NCBI GenBank assembly: GCA_018267315.1 | Contig: JAFDYS010000017.1 | Coordinates: 1 to 64,000 of the forward strand | Direction: 5' to 3' | Origin: Bacteroidota bacterium | Lineage (GTDB): Bacteria > Bacteroidota > Bacteroidia > Chitinophagales > UBA10324 | DNA: 64,000 nucleotides | In this document: positions 55,489 to 63,519 of the stretch, piece after piece | Layout of the letters: every line of letters starts with the position of its first letter | Position numbering within the stretch: the stretch's first letter is position 1 | Program-made: the position numbers and the translations under genes | The notes under the pieces: generated by a model | The model's input: the letters and a program-made list of their open reading frames with translations, nothing else | The model's database searches: none | What the model was told of the DNA's origin: nothing

Positions 55489-56400
55489 TCAATGGAAGGC
55501 AACTGCGCTGGTAATCTCAATCTGCCTGTTGATGCGGCGCACCATACCACTAATGACGTGCGGCGGTCCGCAGTCAATGAATTGCGTAGCGCCGTCAAGC
55601 CGCATGTTTTGTATGGTGGTGGTCCATCGCAGCGGGCGAATCTGCTGCAGGGTGAGGCACTTTTTTATTTCACCGATATCAATCGTGGCTACACCGGTTA
55701 CATTGGGATACACCGGGCATGCCGGTGGATTGAAACGCATCGTTTGCAACCTGATTTCGAGATAGTCCACCACGGGTTGCATGAGCGGGGAATGCACGGC
55801 GCCTCCAACATGCAGATCCACAAAACGGCGTGCGCCGGCACGTGCTAGTTTAATTTTAGCTTTCTCCACTCCTTCTTCTGTTCCGGCAATCACAATCTGC
55901 CCCGGGCAGTTGTAATTCGCCGCTACCACCATCGGGTGCGTGTCCGCCACCACTTCTTCCACAATTTCATCAGCCAGGCCGATGATGGCGGTCATTTTCG
56001 CATCAGCAGCTTTGAATGCTTTTTCCATCTCGCGTGATCGTTCATCCATCAGCATCAGTCCGTCTTCAAAACTCATCACCCCATTTGCAACAAGTGCGGT
56101 GGTTTCGCCCAAACTGTGACCGGCTACCATGCCCGGCTGAAACTCTTCTCCCTCACGCCATGCTATCAAAAGTGAAAGCATATAAATCGCATTCTGCGTA
56201 ATGGTAGTATCGAATAACACTTCTTCCGGTCCGTTGAACATGATATCTGTAATCCGATAGCCCAGCAGTTTATTTCCTATTTCAAAATAATGGCGGGCAA
56301 TGGAAGAATTTTCATAGAGCTTTTTCCCCATACCCACGTATTGAAACCCCTGCCCCGGGAAGAGATAGGCATTTTTCTTTTTTGCTGAATCCGGATTCAT
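55489..56400 (-). CDS. FabD-like acyltransferase, second copy
   Basis: A 303-aa protein of the malonyl-CoA:ACP transacylase family. Conserved: YLFPGQGFQYVGMGKKLYE, nucleophile GHSLGETTAL, Arg in MDERSREMEKA, HSPLM His in GGAVHSPLMQP, and FIDCGPPHVISGMVRRIN. It differs from the adjacent FabD at several usually fixed sites: GQGFQ instead of GQGSQ, AVHSPLM instead of AFHSPLM, CGPPHV instead of VGPGNVL. It may have a changed acyl specificity or a regulatory role. The ATG at 56400 is used; a GTG two codons earlier is possible. It follows the other fabD by 39 bases on one transcript. Confidence 0.82.
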   Translation of the reverse strand: MNPDSAKKKNAYLFPGQGFQYVGMGKKLYENSSIARHYFEIGNKLLGYRITDIMFNGPEEVLFDTTITQNAIYMLSLLIAWREGEEFQPGMVAGHSLGETTALVANGVMSFEDGLMLMDERSREMEKAFKAADAKMTAIIGLADEIVEEVVADTHPMVVAANYNCPGQIVIAGTEEGVEKAKIKLARAGARRFVDLHVGGAVHSPLMQPVVDYLEIRLQTMRFNPPACPVYPNVTGVATIDIGEIKKCLTLQQIRPLRWTTTIQNMRLDGATQFIDCGPPHVISGMVRRINRQIEITSAVAFH

Positions 56401-56439
56401 GTTCACGTGTGCATATTCAAATAAGAATGTTCAACATCA

Positions 56440-57315
56440 TCAGAGAGCGGCTGTCGCTACTTCCCGGTTAATCTTTTTCACCAATCCCTGCAATACATTC
56501 CCCGGGCCTACTTCCACAAACTCCGTTGCGCCATCAGCAATCATGGCTTGCACCGATTGCGACCAGCGCACCGGTGCCGTCAGTTGCGCAATCAGATTTT
56601 GGCGAATCGCTGCGGGATCATTCACCGCATTCGCAGTTACGTTTTGATATACGGGACAAACCGGATCAGAGACCAGGGTTGATAGCAATGCCTCTTCCAG
56701 TTCTCTGCGTGCCGGCTCCATTAGCGGCGAATGAAAGGCGCCTCCCACCGGAAGCACCAGCGCTCTTTTGGCTCCGGCGGCTTTGAGTTTTTCACAGGCC
56801 GCATTTACTCCGGCAATGCTGCCGCTGATGACCAGTTGTCCGGGGCAGTTGTAATTAGCCGGTACCACTACATCATCAATGGATGCACATATTTCTTCTA
56901 CCACTTTATCATCAAGACCAAGAATGGCCGCCATGGTGGAAGGACTCATCTCACATGCTTTTTGCATGGCCATGGCCCGCTGATAAACGAGTTTAAGTCC
57001 GTCCTCGAAGCTGAGTGTTTTGGTTGCTACGAGGGAAGAAAATTCGCCTAGTGAGTGGCCTGCAACCATGTCTGGCATAAAAGTGCTTCCCGCTATCTTC
57101 GCCTTTACTACAGAATGCAGGAAGATGGCGGGCTGCGTCACCTTAGTCTGTTTGAGCTCCTTTTCAGTTCCGCTAAACATGATATCGGTGATGCGAAACC
57201 CGAGAATATCATTCGCGCTTTCGAACAAACTTTTTGCATCAGGATTTGAATCGTACAGGTCTTTGCCCATGCCGGGATACTGAGAACCCTGTCCGGGAAA
57301 TACGTAGGCCTTCAT
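56440..57315 (-). CDS. fabD: Malonyl-CoA:ACP transacylase FabD
   Basis: Loads malonyl groups from CoA onto acyl carrier protein for fatty acid synthesis. The 291-aa protein has all family motifs: YVFPGQGSQYPGMGKDLYD, the serine elbow GHSLGEFSSL, Arg in QRAMAMQKA, GGAFHSPLMEPA with the catalytic His, and VEVGPGNVLQGLVKKIN. The ATG at 57315 (MKAYVFPGQG) is set by alignment to the family; the frame upstream runs over the promoter. It is first of a tandem pair. Confidence 0.93.
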   Translation of the reverse strand: MKAYVFPGQGSQYPGMGKDLYDSNPDAKSLFESANDILGFRITDIMFSGTEKELKQTKVTQPAIFLHSVVKAKIAGSTFMPDMVAGHSLGEFSSLVATKTLSFEDGLKLVYQRAMAMQKACEMSPSTMAAILGLDDKVVEEICASIDDVVVPANYNCPGQLVISGSIAGVNAACEKLKAAGAKRALVLPVGGAFHSPLMEPARRELEEALLSTLVSDPVCPVYQNVTANAVNDPAAIRQNLIAQLTAPVRWSQSVQAMIADGATEFVEVGPGNVLQGLVKKINREVATAAL

Positions 57316-57376
57316 GTTGGATTGGTTTGTATTCAGAAATGCTTCTTCTTCTGGAATGAAGAAACCGGCACCGCCC

Positions 57377-57384
57377 CAAATGTA
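57377..57384 (-). promoter_or_regulatory. Promoter -7 box for the fabD pair
   Basis: The minus strand reads TACATTTG, an exact TAnnTTTG match, 62 bases before the fabD start. No -33 TTTG at the proper distance. Confidence 0.45.
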
Positions 57385-57402
57385 GCAAATGAATATGGCT
57401 GA

Positions 57403-57428
57403 AGGGCTAACTATCAACGGTTAGCCCT
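57403..57428 (-). terminator. Stem-loop after folE, possible terminator
   Basis: AGGGCTAAC (57403-57411) and GTTAGCCCT (57420-57428) form a perfect 9-bp stem with an eight-base loop between folE and fabD. The following T-run is poor, so efficiency is doubtful. Confidence 0.45.
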
Positions 57429-57485
57429 AAGCAGCGGAAATGAAATCAAATGGGTTGTACGATGTGTAAGTACTCCGCCCAGCGA

Positions 57486-58127
57486 TCAATCTATGAGATT
57501 CGCTGCAACCAGGCGGATGAATTCACTGCGTGTACGATCGTTTTCAAATTCTCCTGTGAAAGCGGATGTGGTCGCCACTGAATTCTGTTTCTGTACACCG
57601 CGCATCATCATGCACAAATGCTTTGCTTCAATCACCACGGCCACACCCAGGGGATTCAGTGTATTCTGAATGCAATCACGTATCTCCAGTGTGAGCCGCT
57701 CCTGAACCTGCAATCTTCTGGCAAAGGCATCCACCACTCTGCCGATCTTGCTCAGGCCCACGATGTATCCGTTCGGGATATAGGCGACATGCGCACGGCC
57801 AAAAAAAGGAAGCATGTGATGCTCGCACATGGAATAGATCTCAATATCCTTCACGATCACCATCTCCCTGTAATCTTCCTTGAACATGGCGCTCCGTAAA
57901 ATTTTCTCCGGATCCATCTGGTAGCCGTGAGTGAGAAAATGCATGGCTTTGGCGGCACGCAGCGGTGTTTTGATCAACCCTTCACGGTCAGCATCTTCAC
58001 CGACGTGCTCAAGGATCTTCCGGTAATTCTCAACCATGAAGTTGAGGTTTTCTTCATCGAATACTTCCATTTTAGTATAGCGCTTTATCGGTTCGCTGCT
58101 TGCAGGCCGGGTTGTTTGCGTTTTCAT
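57486..58127 (-). CDS. folE: GTP cyclohydrolase I
   Basis: Converts GTP to 7,8-dihydroneopterin triphosphate, the common precursor of folate, biopterin and queuosine. The 213-aa protein has [20 protein letters not shown], the zinc/catalytic [51 protein letters not shown] (zinc Cys) and TSAFTGEF. All zinc ligands (Cys, His, Cys) are present. It is downstream of, and co-oriented with, the pterin synthase gene at 58265, from which a promoter region of about 137 bases separates it. Confidence 0.96.
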   Translation of the reverse strand: MKTQTTRPASSEPIKRYTKMEVFDEENLNFMVENYRKILEHVGEDADREGLIKTPLRAAKAMHFLTHGYQMDPEKILRSAMFKEDYREMVIVKDIEIYSMCEHHMLPFFGRAHVAYIPNGYIVGLSKIGRVVDAFARRLQVQERLTLEIRDCIQNTLNPLGVAVVIEAKHLCMMMRGVQKQNSVATTSAFTGEFENDRTRSEFIRLVAANLID

Positions 58128-58145
58128 TTTCAGATTTATTTAAAT

Positions 58146-58153
58146 CAAACCTA
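58146..58153 (-). promoter_or_regulatory. Promoter -7 box for folE
   Basis: The minus strand reads TAGGTTTG, an exact TAnnTTTG match, 19 bases before the ATG. A TTTG lies 24 bases further upstream, longer than the usual spacing. Confidence 0.5.
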
Positions 58154-58264
58154 TGCCTGATCAAACAACCGGACTGTCAAATAGTTTGCATAACTGCAAA
58201 TTGGATTCTCAATTTCGATAAAAAAGGTGATACGCGCATGCATTTCGTTCAAAAGAAGCCGGCG

Positions 58265-58678
58265 CTAATCACCGAAATACTCCGCAAAATTATTTTCGGT
58301 TTCAAATAACTTAACACTGTGCAACTCGCAGCCAGCCAGGTATTTTTTTAGCTCAATGAAAATGGCCCTGGCGAGATTCTCCGTGCTGGGCATAATACCT
58401 TTCAGGAATTCCACTTCGATATTCAGGTTCTTATGATCCAACTGATCGGTGATGCGTGATTGAATGATATGGCTCAGGTCTTTGAGATTGACGATTATGC
58501 CGGTATCAGGATCCGGTTCCCCTTTGACGGTTACATAAAGATTGTAATTGTGTCCGTGATAATTTTTGTTGGCGCACTTGCCAAATACTTCCTCATTCTG
58601 CTCATCACTCCATTTGGGATTATAAAGCCGGTGCGCCGCATTGAAATGCTCCTTCCTCGTCAGGTAAACCATGGACAT
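58265..58678 (-). CDS. 6-pyruvoyl/6-carboxy-tetrahydropterin synthase
   Basis: A 137-aa T-fold enzyme using dihydroneopterin triphosphate. Zinc ligands: His in EHFNAAHRLYNPKWSDEQN and the pair in YHGHNYNL; catalytic Cys in VFGKCANKNYHGH; substrate Glu in the ETENNFAEY tail. The Cys-x5-HGH spacing, the FGKC segment and GEPDPDTGIIVNLKDL are closer to animal 6-pyruvoyl-tetrahydropterin synthase (PTPS) than to QueD of Escherichia coli. So biopterin synthesis is as likely as queuosine; no QueC/E/F is near. The ATG at 58678 or the one at 58672 could be used; the -7 box at 58688 favours 58672. Confidence 0.85.
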   Translation of the reverse strand: MSMVYLTRKEHFNAAHRLYNPKWSDEQNEEVFGKCANKNYHGHNYNLYVTVKGEPDPDTGIIVNLKDLSHIIQSRITDQLDHKNLNIEVEFLKGIMPSTENLARAIFIELKKYLAGCELHSVKLFETENNFAEYFGD

Positions 58679-58687
58679 TTCTTTTCG

Positions 58688-58695
58688 CAAAGTTA
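58688..58695 (-). promoter_or_regulatory. Promoter -7 box for the pterin synthase gene
   Basis: The minus strand reads TAACTTTG, an exact match, 10-16 bases before the candidate starts, so the transcript is nearly leaderless. The surrounding 17 bases (CGGAAGGGTAACTTTGC) also occur at the purL promoter. Confidence 0.6.
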
Positions 58696-58739
58696 CCCTT
58701 CCGCCTCTACTTATCTATCTTCGTTTTATAAACCCAAGC

Positions 58740-59810
58740 ATGATGCGATCGTCATTATTTTTCCCCCTCTTCATCAGCGCCTGCTTCGGCATGGCGGGTT
58801 GCAAAACGGGTCATGAGACACCTGTCGGACAGAATCAAGCAATGGATTGGAAGTCGTACTTGTCACCTAAAGACACCGGATTGCAAACCGGTGGCGTGAA
58901 ACTGATTCCCATTACAACACCAAAAGGAACATTTCATGTGTGGACACAAACCATTGGTAACAATCCCAAGACGCGGGTGCTGCTCCTGCATGGCGGGCCA
59001 GGCGCCACGCATGAATACTTTGAATGCCTGCAGAGTTTTCTACCGGCAGAAGGCATTGAATTCATTTACTACGACCAACTGGGATCAGGAAACTCTGACA
59101 ATCCCAAAGACACCTCACTGTGGGATCTGCCCCGTTTTGTGGAAGAAGTGGAACAGGTGAGAGTGGCGCTCGCACTGGATAATGACAACTTCTACCTGCT
59201 CGGACATTCCTGGGGTGGCATCCTCGCGATGGAATATGCTCTGAAATATCAGCAGCACCTGAAAGGACTTATCATCTCAGATATGATGGCAAATTGTAGC
59301 GTGTACGGAAAGTACGCTGACAGTGTCCTGGCGAAACAAATGGATCCACAGGTGCTTGACACCATTCGCCGGTTGGAAGCTGCGGGTGACTTTGCCAATC
59401 CAAAATACATGGAATTGCTTCTCCCGAATTTCTATGAGAAGCATATCCTGCGCATGCCATCCGATGAATGGCCTGATGCGGTGAAAAGAACCTTCAGCAA
59501 ACTGAACGGAGAAGTGTATACGATGATGCAGGGACCAAGTGAGTTCGGTGTTTCAGGGAAACTCGAGCATTGGGATGCAAGCACCCGATTGAAAGATATT
59601 TCAGTTCCCACGCTGGTAATCGGTGCACAGTATGATACCATGGACCCGAACTACATGAAGTGGATGAGCACACAGATTCAAAACGGAAGTTATCTGTATT
59701 GCCCCAATGGAAGCCACATGTGCATGTGGGATGATCAAAAAACATATGTAAATGGATTGATCAAATTCCTGCAGGGCGTAGAGGCCGGAAAAACAAAAGG
59801 GATTCTTTAA
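58740..59810 (+). CDS. Proline iminopeptidase-like lipoprotein (alpha/beta hydrolase)
   Basis: A 356-aa serine hydrolase of peptidase family S33. A lipobox (GMAGC, Cys about residue 21) suggests lipid anchoring. The catalytic parts are LLLHGGPGATHEYFE (oxyanion HGGPG), YYDQLGSGNSDNP (the DQxGxGxS hallmark of proline iminopeptidases), the elbow GHSWGGILAMEY, VIGAQYDTMDP (Asp) and NGSHMCMWDD (His). It would remove N-terminal proline from peptides in the envelope; ester substrates are possible. The ATG at 58740 is used (58743 is equally possible). The divergent pterin synthase promoter lies in its upstream region; a near -7 box TATCTTCG is at 58716-58723. Confidence 0.88.
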   Translation: MMRSSLFFPLFISACFGMAGCKTGHETPVGQNQAMDWKSYLSPKDTGLQTGGVKLIPITTPKGTFHVWTQTIGNNPKTRVLLLHGGPGATHEYFECLQSFLPAEGIEFIYYDQLGSGNSDNPKDTSLWDLPRFVEEVEQVRVALALDNDNFYLLGHSWGGILAMEYALKYQQHLKGLIISDMMANCSVYGKYADSVLAKQMDPQVLDTIRRLEAAGDFANPKYMELLLPNFYEKHILRMPSDEWPDAVKRTFSKLNGEVYTMMQGPSEFGVSGKLEHWDASTRLKDISVPTLVIGAQYDTMDPNYMKWMSTQIQNGSYLYCPNGSHMCMWDDQKTYVNGLIKFLQGVEAGKTKGIL

Positions 59811-59833
59811 AAAAGTTATTCCTCACCAAACAA

Positions 59834-59863
59834 AAACGGCGGATCAAATCTGATCCGCCGTTT
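59834..59863. terminator. Bidirectional intrinsic terminator
   Basis: AAACGGCGGATCA (59834-59846) and TGATCCGCCGTTT (59851-59863) form a perfect 13-bp stem with a four-base loop. On the minus strand a T-run (TTTTTG) follows, ending the alpha ribosomal operon; on the plus strand a weaker one (TTTCAACTAA) follows the iminopeptidase gene. Confidence 0.88.
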
Positions 59864-59883
59864 CAACTAAATCCTGGTTTCGT

Positions 59884-60438
59884 TTACGATCCTCCCACTT
59901 TGCGGGGCATTCTCTTTTTCTCCGGAGCTGCCGTTGTGGAAGAGTGTTTACGCTCGGCTTTCTTATCACCCAACTTCGCATCGGCTGTTTTCGGGCCTGA
60001 TTTCTTTCCTCCCCGGCGAGTACGCTTCTTGCTTGTCGGTTCCGCGGCGGCGGCAGTGGCTTCGCCACCTCCATTGAGCAGACTGAAATCAACCAGCTCA
60101 ATCAATGCCAGATCGGCATTGTCGCCGGGGCGATTACCAATCTTAATCACACGGGTGTAACCACCGGGGCGGCTGGCAATTTTTTCTGCCACTTCTCCAA
60201 AGAGCGTGTCAATGGCGCTCTTCTGCCTGAGCTGACTGAAAACGATTCGGCGGTTGTGAGTGGAATCGCTCTTTGCCCGCGTCAGGATCGGCTCGATATA
60301 ACGGCGCAATGCTTTGGCTTTGGCCGTGGTGGTGGTAATGTGCTTTTTCTCAATCAGTGAAACGGCGAGATTGCTCATCAGCGCCTTGCGGTGTTGCGTG
60401 TCCCTGCCGAGGTGATTGATTTTATTACGGTGTCTCAT
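59884..60438 (-). CDS. rplQ: 50S ribosomal protein L17 with basic C-terminal tail
   Basis: The core (1-120) is canonical: [38 protein letters not shown], and [20 protein letters not shown]. The remaining ~65 residues are a low-complexity Ala/Lys/Arg/Ser tail ([29 protein letters not shown]), making 184 aa against ~125 in Escherichia coli. Such tails are usual in Bacteroidota L17. It is the last gene of the alpha operon. Confidence 0.96.
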   Translation of the reverse strand: MRHRNKINHLGRDTQHRKALMSNLAVSLIEKKHITTTTAKAKALRRYIEPILTRAKSDSTHNRRIVFSQLRQKSAIDTLFGEVAEKIASRPGGYTRVIKIGNRPGDNADLALIELVDFSLLNGGGEATAAAAEPTSKKRTRRGGKKSGPKTADAKLGDKKAERKHSSTTAAPEKKRMPRKVGGS

Positions 60439-60483
60439 TGTTTAATGCTGTTACAAGTTCCTGTTAGGGTCATTTTATTCATC

Positions 60484-61476
60484 TCATTCATCGAGCCCGA
60501 ACTTAGCGAGATCCATCCCGAAGTGCAGTCCTTTTTCCTGGATCAACGCTTCGATTTCCATCAGTGATTTGCGGCCGAAGTTGCGGAACTTGAGCAGTTC
60601 ATTGGTGTCATACTTCACGAGTTCAGCAAGTGAACCGATTTTGGCTGCCTTCAAACAGTTGTACGCACGCACGGAGAGATCGAGATCTTCGAGCGGTGTT
60701 TTAAGCAGCTTGCGCATCTGCAGAATGTGCTCGTCCACCATTTCTTCCTCTTTCTTCTCCCTGCTTTCAAACGTGATATTTTCATCGCTGATGAGCATGA
60801 GGTGCTGAATCAGAATTTTGGCTGCGCCCTTGATCGCTTCTTCCGGATGAATGGTTCCATCCGTTTTGATTTCAACGATCAGTTTTTCATAGTCTGTACG
60901 TTGTTCTACGCGGGTGTTCTCTACGGAATAACGAACATTCTTGATCGGAGTATAAATGGCGTCCATGGCTATGGTTCCGATGGGTGCATCCTTCGATTCA
61001 TTTTCCTCTGCAGGAACATATCCGCGACCTTTAGAAATCATCAGTTCCACATCCAGTTTCACACTGCGCTCCATGCGGCAAATCACCATATCAGGGTTCA
61101 TAATGCGGAAATTCGAAGTCGCCTTTTCAATGTCGCCGGCAACGAATTCATCTTTATTCTTGATGGAGAGCACGATTTTTTCCTGCTGCAAATCTTCGTC
61201 TGTTGTTCTCTTGAAACGAACCTGCTTGAGGTTGAGTACGATTTCCGTTACGTCTTCAATCACTCCCTTGATGGTGGAGAACTCATGCTCCACGCCGCTG
61301 ATGCGGATGGAGGTGATGGCGTACCCTTCCAATGAAGAGAGCAGCACGCGGCGAATGGCATTGCCGATGGTTACTCCAAATCCCGGCTCTAACGGGCGGA
61401 ATTCAAACAATCCTTCAAAGTCAGTGGCCTTCTGAAGAATGATCTTATCCGGTTTTTGAAAAGTGAGAAGAGACAT
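60484..61476 (-). CDS. rpoA: RNA polymerase alpha subunit
   Basis: A 330-aa alpha subunit. The N-terminal assembly domain has [20 protein letters not shown] and [20 protein letters not shown]. The C-terminal domain (from ~245) has [20 protein letters not shown] and [19 protein letters not shown], the DNA- and factor-binding part. Length is typical. It lies between rpsD and rplQ as in most bacteria. Confidence 0.98.
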   Translation of the reverse strand: MSLLTFQKPDKIILQKATDFEGLFEFRPLEPGFGVTIGNAIRRVLLSSLEGYAITSIRISGVEHEFSTIKGVIEDVTEIVLNLKQVRFKRTTDEDLQQEKIVLSIKNKDEFVAGDIEKATSNFRIMNPDMVICRMERSVKLDVELMISKGRGYVPAEENESKDAPIGTIAMDAIYTPIKNVRYSVENTRVEQRTDYEKLIVEIKTDGTIHPEEAIKGAAKILIQHLMLISDENITFESREKKEEEMVDEHILQMRKLLKTPLEDLDLSVRAYNCLKAAKIGSLAELVKYDTNELLKFRNFGRKSLMEIEALIQEKGLHFGMDLAKFGLDE

Positions 61477-61523
61477 ATTTGTTGTTTGTTGTTTCTGGTT
61501 AGTTGATACGGGTCAGGGAATGT

Positions 61524-62129
61524 TTACTTGGAATACAATTCGACGATCAGTTGTTCATGAACGTTTTCAGGAATCTGCTCGCGTTCCGGCATGGTCAAAA
61601 AGGTTCCTTCGAACTTATCGCTGTTCCATTCAAGCCAGGCAAATTTTGATTCGCGGTTGGCGAGTGAACTCACGATAGCAGTATTCTCTCTGGCTTTTCC
61701 TTTCACACTTACTACATCACCGGGACGCAGAATATGTGAGGGCACATTGGAAACGCGTCCGTTCACCATGATCTTTTTATGAGCTACTAATTGGCGCGCA
61801 GCCCGGCGGGTGGGTGCAATGCCGAGGCGATACACCGTGTTATCCAACCGTGCTTCCAGCAACTTCATCAGGTTTTCACCCGTTACGCCTTTCTTGCGCA
61901 CCGCTTCATTATAGAAACGGGCAAACTGGCGTTCGAGCAAACCATAGATCATTTTGGCTTTCTGCTTCTCCTTCAATTGAACAGCATATTCCGTTGCCTG
62001 CTTTTTTCTCTTGGAAGGACCGTGAATGCCCGGAGGATAATTTTTCTTTTCCAGCGATTTGCTGAAACCAAGAATGGGCTCACCGAAGGTGCGGGAAACT
62101 TTGGATCGGGGTCCGGTATATCTTGCCAT
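61524..62129 (-). CDS. rpsD: 30S ribosomal protein S4
   Basis: A 201-aa S4: MARYTGPRSKVSRTFGEPIL, a central S4 domain (LEARLDNTVYRLGIAPTRRA, ARQLVAHKKIMVNGR) and VHEQLIVELYSK at the end. The zinc-binding Cys knuckle found near the N-terminus of some S4 proteins is absent. S4 nucleates 30S assembly and often represses its operon by binding mRNA; the short gap from rpsK (91 bases) could hold such a site but nothing specific is visible. Confidence 0.98.
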   Translation of the reverse strand: MARYTGPRSKVSRTFGEPILGFSKSLEKKNYPPGIHGPSKRKKQATEYAVQLKEKQKAKMIYGLLERQFARFYNEAVRKKGVTGENLMKLLEARLDNTVYRLGIAPTRRAARQLVAHKKIMVNGRVSNVPSHILRPGDVVSVKGKARENTAIVSSLANRESKFAWLEWNSDKFEGTFLTMPEREQIPENVHEQLIVELYSK

Positions 62130-62220
62130 TTGACTTGTTAATCGTTATTTGTTATTGGTAAATCGTGAACTGCTTTCTGGTGTGATTAGAACCTGTATCA
62201 GGAATTGCCCTGCTGCATGC

Positions 62221-62610
62221 TTACACTCTCCGGCGCTTGGCTGGTCTGCATCCATTGTGCGGCAGAGGTGTTACATCTCTGATGATGGATACGTCTATGC
62301 CTTGCGTATTGATGGCACGGATGGCCGCTTCGCGGCCGGAACCGGGTCCCTTCACAAAAACTTCCACCTTCCTCATTCCGGCATCGTGCGCCACTTTAGC
62401 AGCTTCCTGCGCGGCAATCTGCGCGGCGTACGGTGTGTTCTTTTTCGAACCTTTAAAGCCAACCTTACCGGCAGAAGACCATGAAATTGTCTGACCGGTT
62501 TTATTGGTGAAGGTGATGATAATGTTGTTGAAGCTGGCCTGAATGTGAACGTGACCTTCCGGTTCTGCTTTCACCGTTCTTTTCTTCGTCGCTTTTTTTA
62601 CTTCTGCCAT
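62221..62610 (-). CDS. rpsK: 30S ribosomal protein S11
   Basis: A 129-aa S11 with [40 protein letters not shown] and the terminal [18 protein letters not shown]. The PHNGCRP motif, whose Asn-Gly can form isoaspartate in some bacteria, is intact. Part of the alpha operon, 44 bases after rpsM. Confidence 0.98.
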   Translation of the reverse strand: MAEVKKATKKRTVKAEPEGHVHIQASFNNIIITFTNKTGQTISWSSAGKVGFKGSKKNTPYAAQIAAQEAAKVAHDAGMRKVEVFVKGPGSGREAAIRAINTQGIDVSIIRDVTPLPHNGCRPAKRRRV

Positions 62611-62654
62611 TGGATTCGTTAATCTTTATGAATTAAGTGACATGAAACTGAACG

Positions 62655-63038
62655 CTACTTCTTAGCCGGTGCCTTCTTCTTGCCGGCCACCGTTTTTCTC
62701 TTTCCTTTACGGGTACGTGCATTGGTACGTGAGCGCTGACCGCGAACCGGCAATCCTTTGCGGTGACGAATACCGCGATAACATCCGATATCCATCAGGC
62801 GCTTGATGTTAAGCTGCACTTCAGACCGAAGGGCGCCTTCCACCTTCCATTCATTATTGATGACGGTACGAATCCGATTCAGTTCATCATCGTTCCATTC
62901 ACTTACTTTCTTGTTAAAATCAACGCCCGCTGCATCAAGAATTCTGCGTCCGCCGGTACGACCGACGCCAAACAGGTATGAGAGGCCGATGTCACCTCTT
63001 TTGTTTCTTGGTAAATCAACACCCGAAATTCGAGCCAT
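62655..63038 (-). CDS. rpsM: 30S ribosomal protein S13
   Basis: A 127-aa S13: [39 protein letters not shown], and the basic tail [28 protein letters not shown] that contacts P-site tRNA. The length is slightly above the Escherichia coli protein because of an extra Lys-rich end. Part of the alpha operon. Confidence 0.98.
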   Translation of the reverse strand: MARISGVDLPRNKRGDIGLSYLFGVGRTGGRRILDAAGVDFNKKVSEWNDDELNRIRTVINNEWKVEGALRSEVQLNIKRLMDIGCYRGIRHRKGLPVRGQRSRTNARTRKGKRKTVAGKKKAPAKK

Positions 63039-63074
63039 GTGTTTTAGAAAATGGTTTTAATGTTTAGTAATCGT

Positions 63075-63191
63075 TTATCCCTGGCGCTGTTTAAAACGGG
63101 GATTCTTCTTGTCAATGATGTACAGTTTTCCTTTCCGGCGTACAATTTTGCTTTCGGGGCTTCTGCGTTTTATTGATGCTCTGACCTTCAT
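63075..63191 (-). CDS. rpmJ: 50S ribosomal protein L36
   Basis: A 38-aa open frame reading [20 protein letters not shown] followed by [18 protein letters not shown]. This is L36 in its usual place between infA and rpsM. The usual zinc Cys/His residues (C-x2-C...C-x4-H of the classical protein) are absent; there is no Cys at all. It is the Cys-free type seen in Bacteroidota. Confidence 0.95.
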   Translation of the reverse strand: MKVRASIKRRSPESKIVRRKGKLYIIDKKNPRFKQRQG

Positions 63192-63233
63192 CGTAATTCG
63201 TTCGTAGTTAATGGTTATTTAAAAGAAACGGAC

Positions 63234-63452
63234 TTACTTATACCGGTATGTTATTCTTCCCCTCGTTAAATCATATGGTGACATCTCCACTGCTACCTTG
63301 TCACCAGGAAGAATGCGGATGTAATTCATTCGCATTTTCCCTGAAATAGTGGCGATAATTTCATGACCATTTTCTAACCGCACCCTGAACATCGCGTTTG
63401 ACAATGCTTCTGTGATCGTTCCGTCTTGCTTAATCAGGTCTTGTTTCGCCAT
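63234..63452 (-). CDS. infA: Translation initiation factor IF-1
   Basis: A 72-aa S1/OB-fold protein: [40 protein letters not shown], and [20 protein letters not shown]-1 binds the A site of the 30S subunit at initiation. The ATG at 63452 is the family start; the frame continues upstream to 63551 but is unrelated there. It follows map by 67 bases. Confidence 0.97.
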   Translation of the reverse strand: MAKQDLIKQDGTITEALSNAMFRVRLENGHEIIATISGKMRMNYIRILPGDKVAVEMSPYDLTRGRITYRYK

Positions 63453-63519
63453 GCAAAAAGAGCCGCAAATATCGGTTAACTTGTCGATATTTTTATGCCT
63501 CTTATTAAAGATTCTGGTC

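Noticed and set aside
60727..61335. Plus-strand open frames opposite rpoA
   Set aside because: Antisense to a certain gene, composition is that of the reversed codons; no domain.
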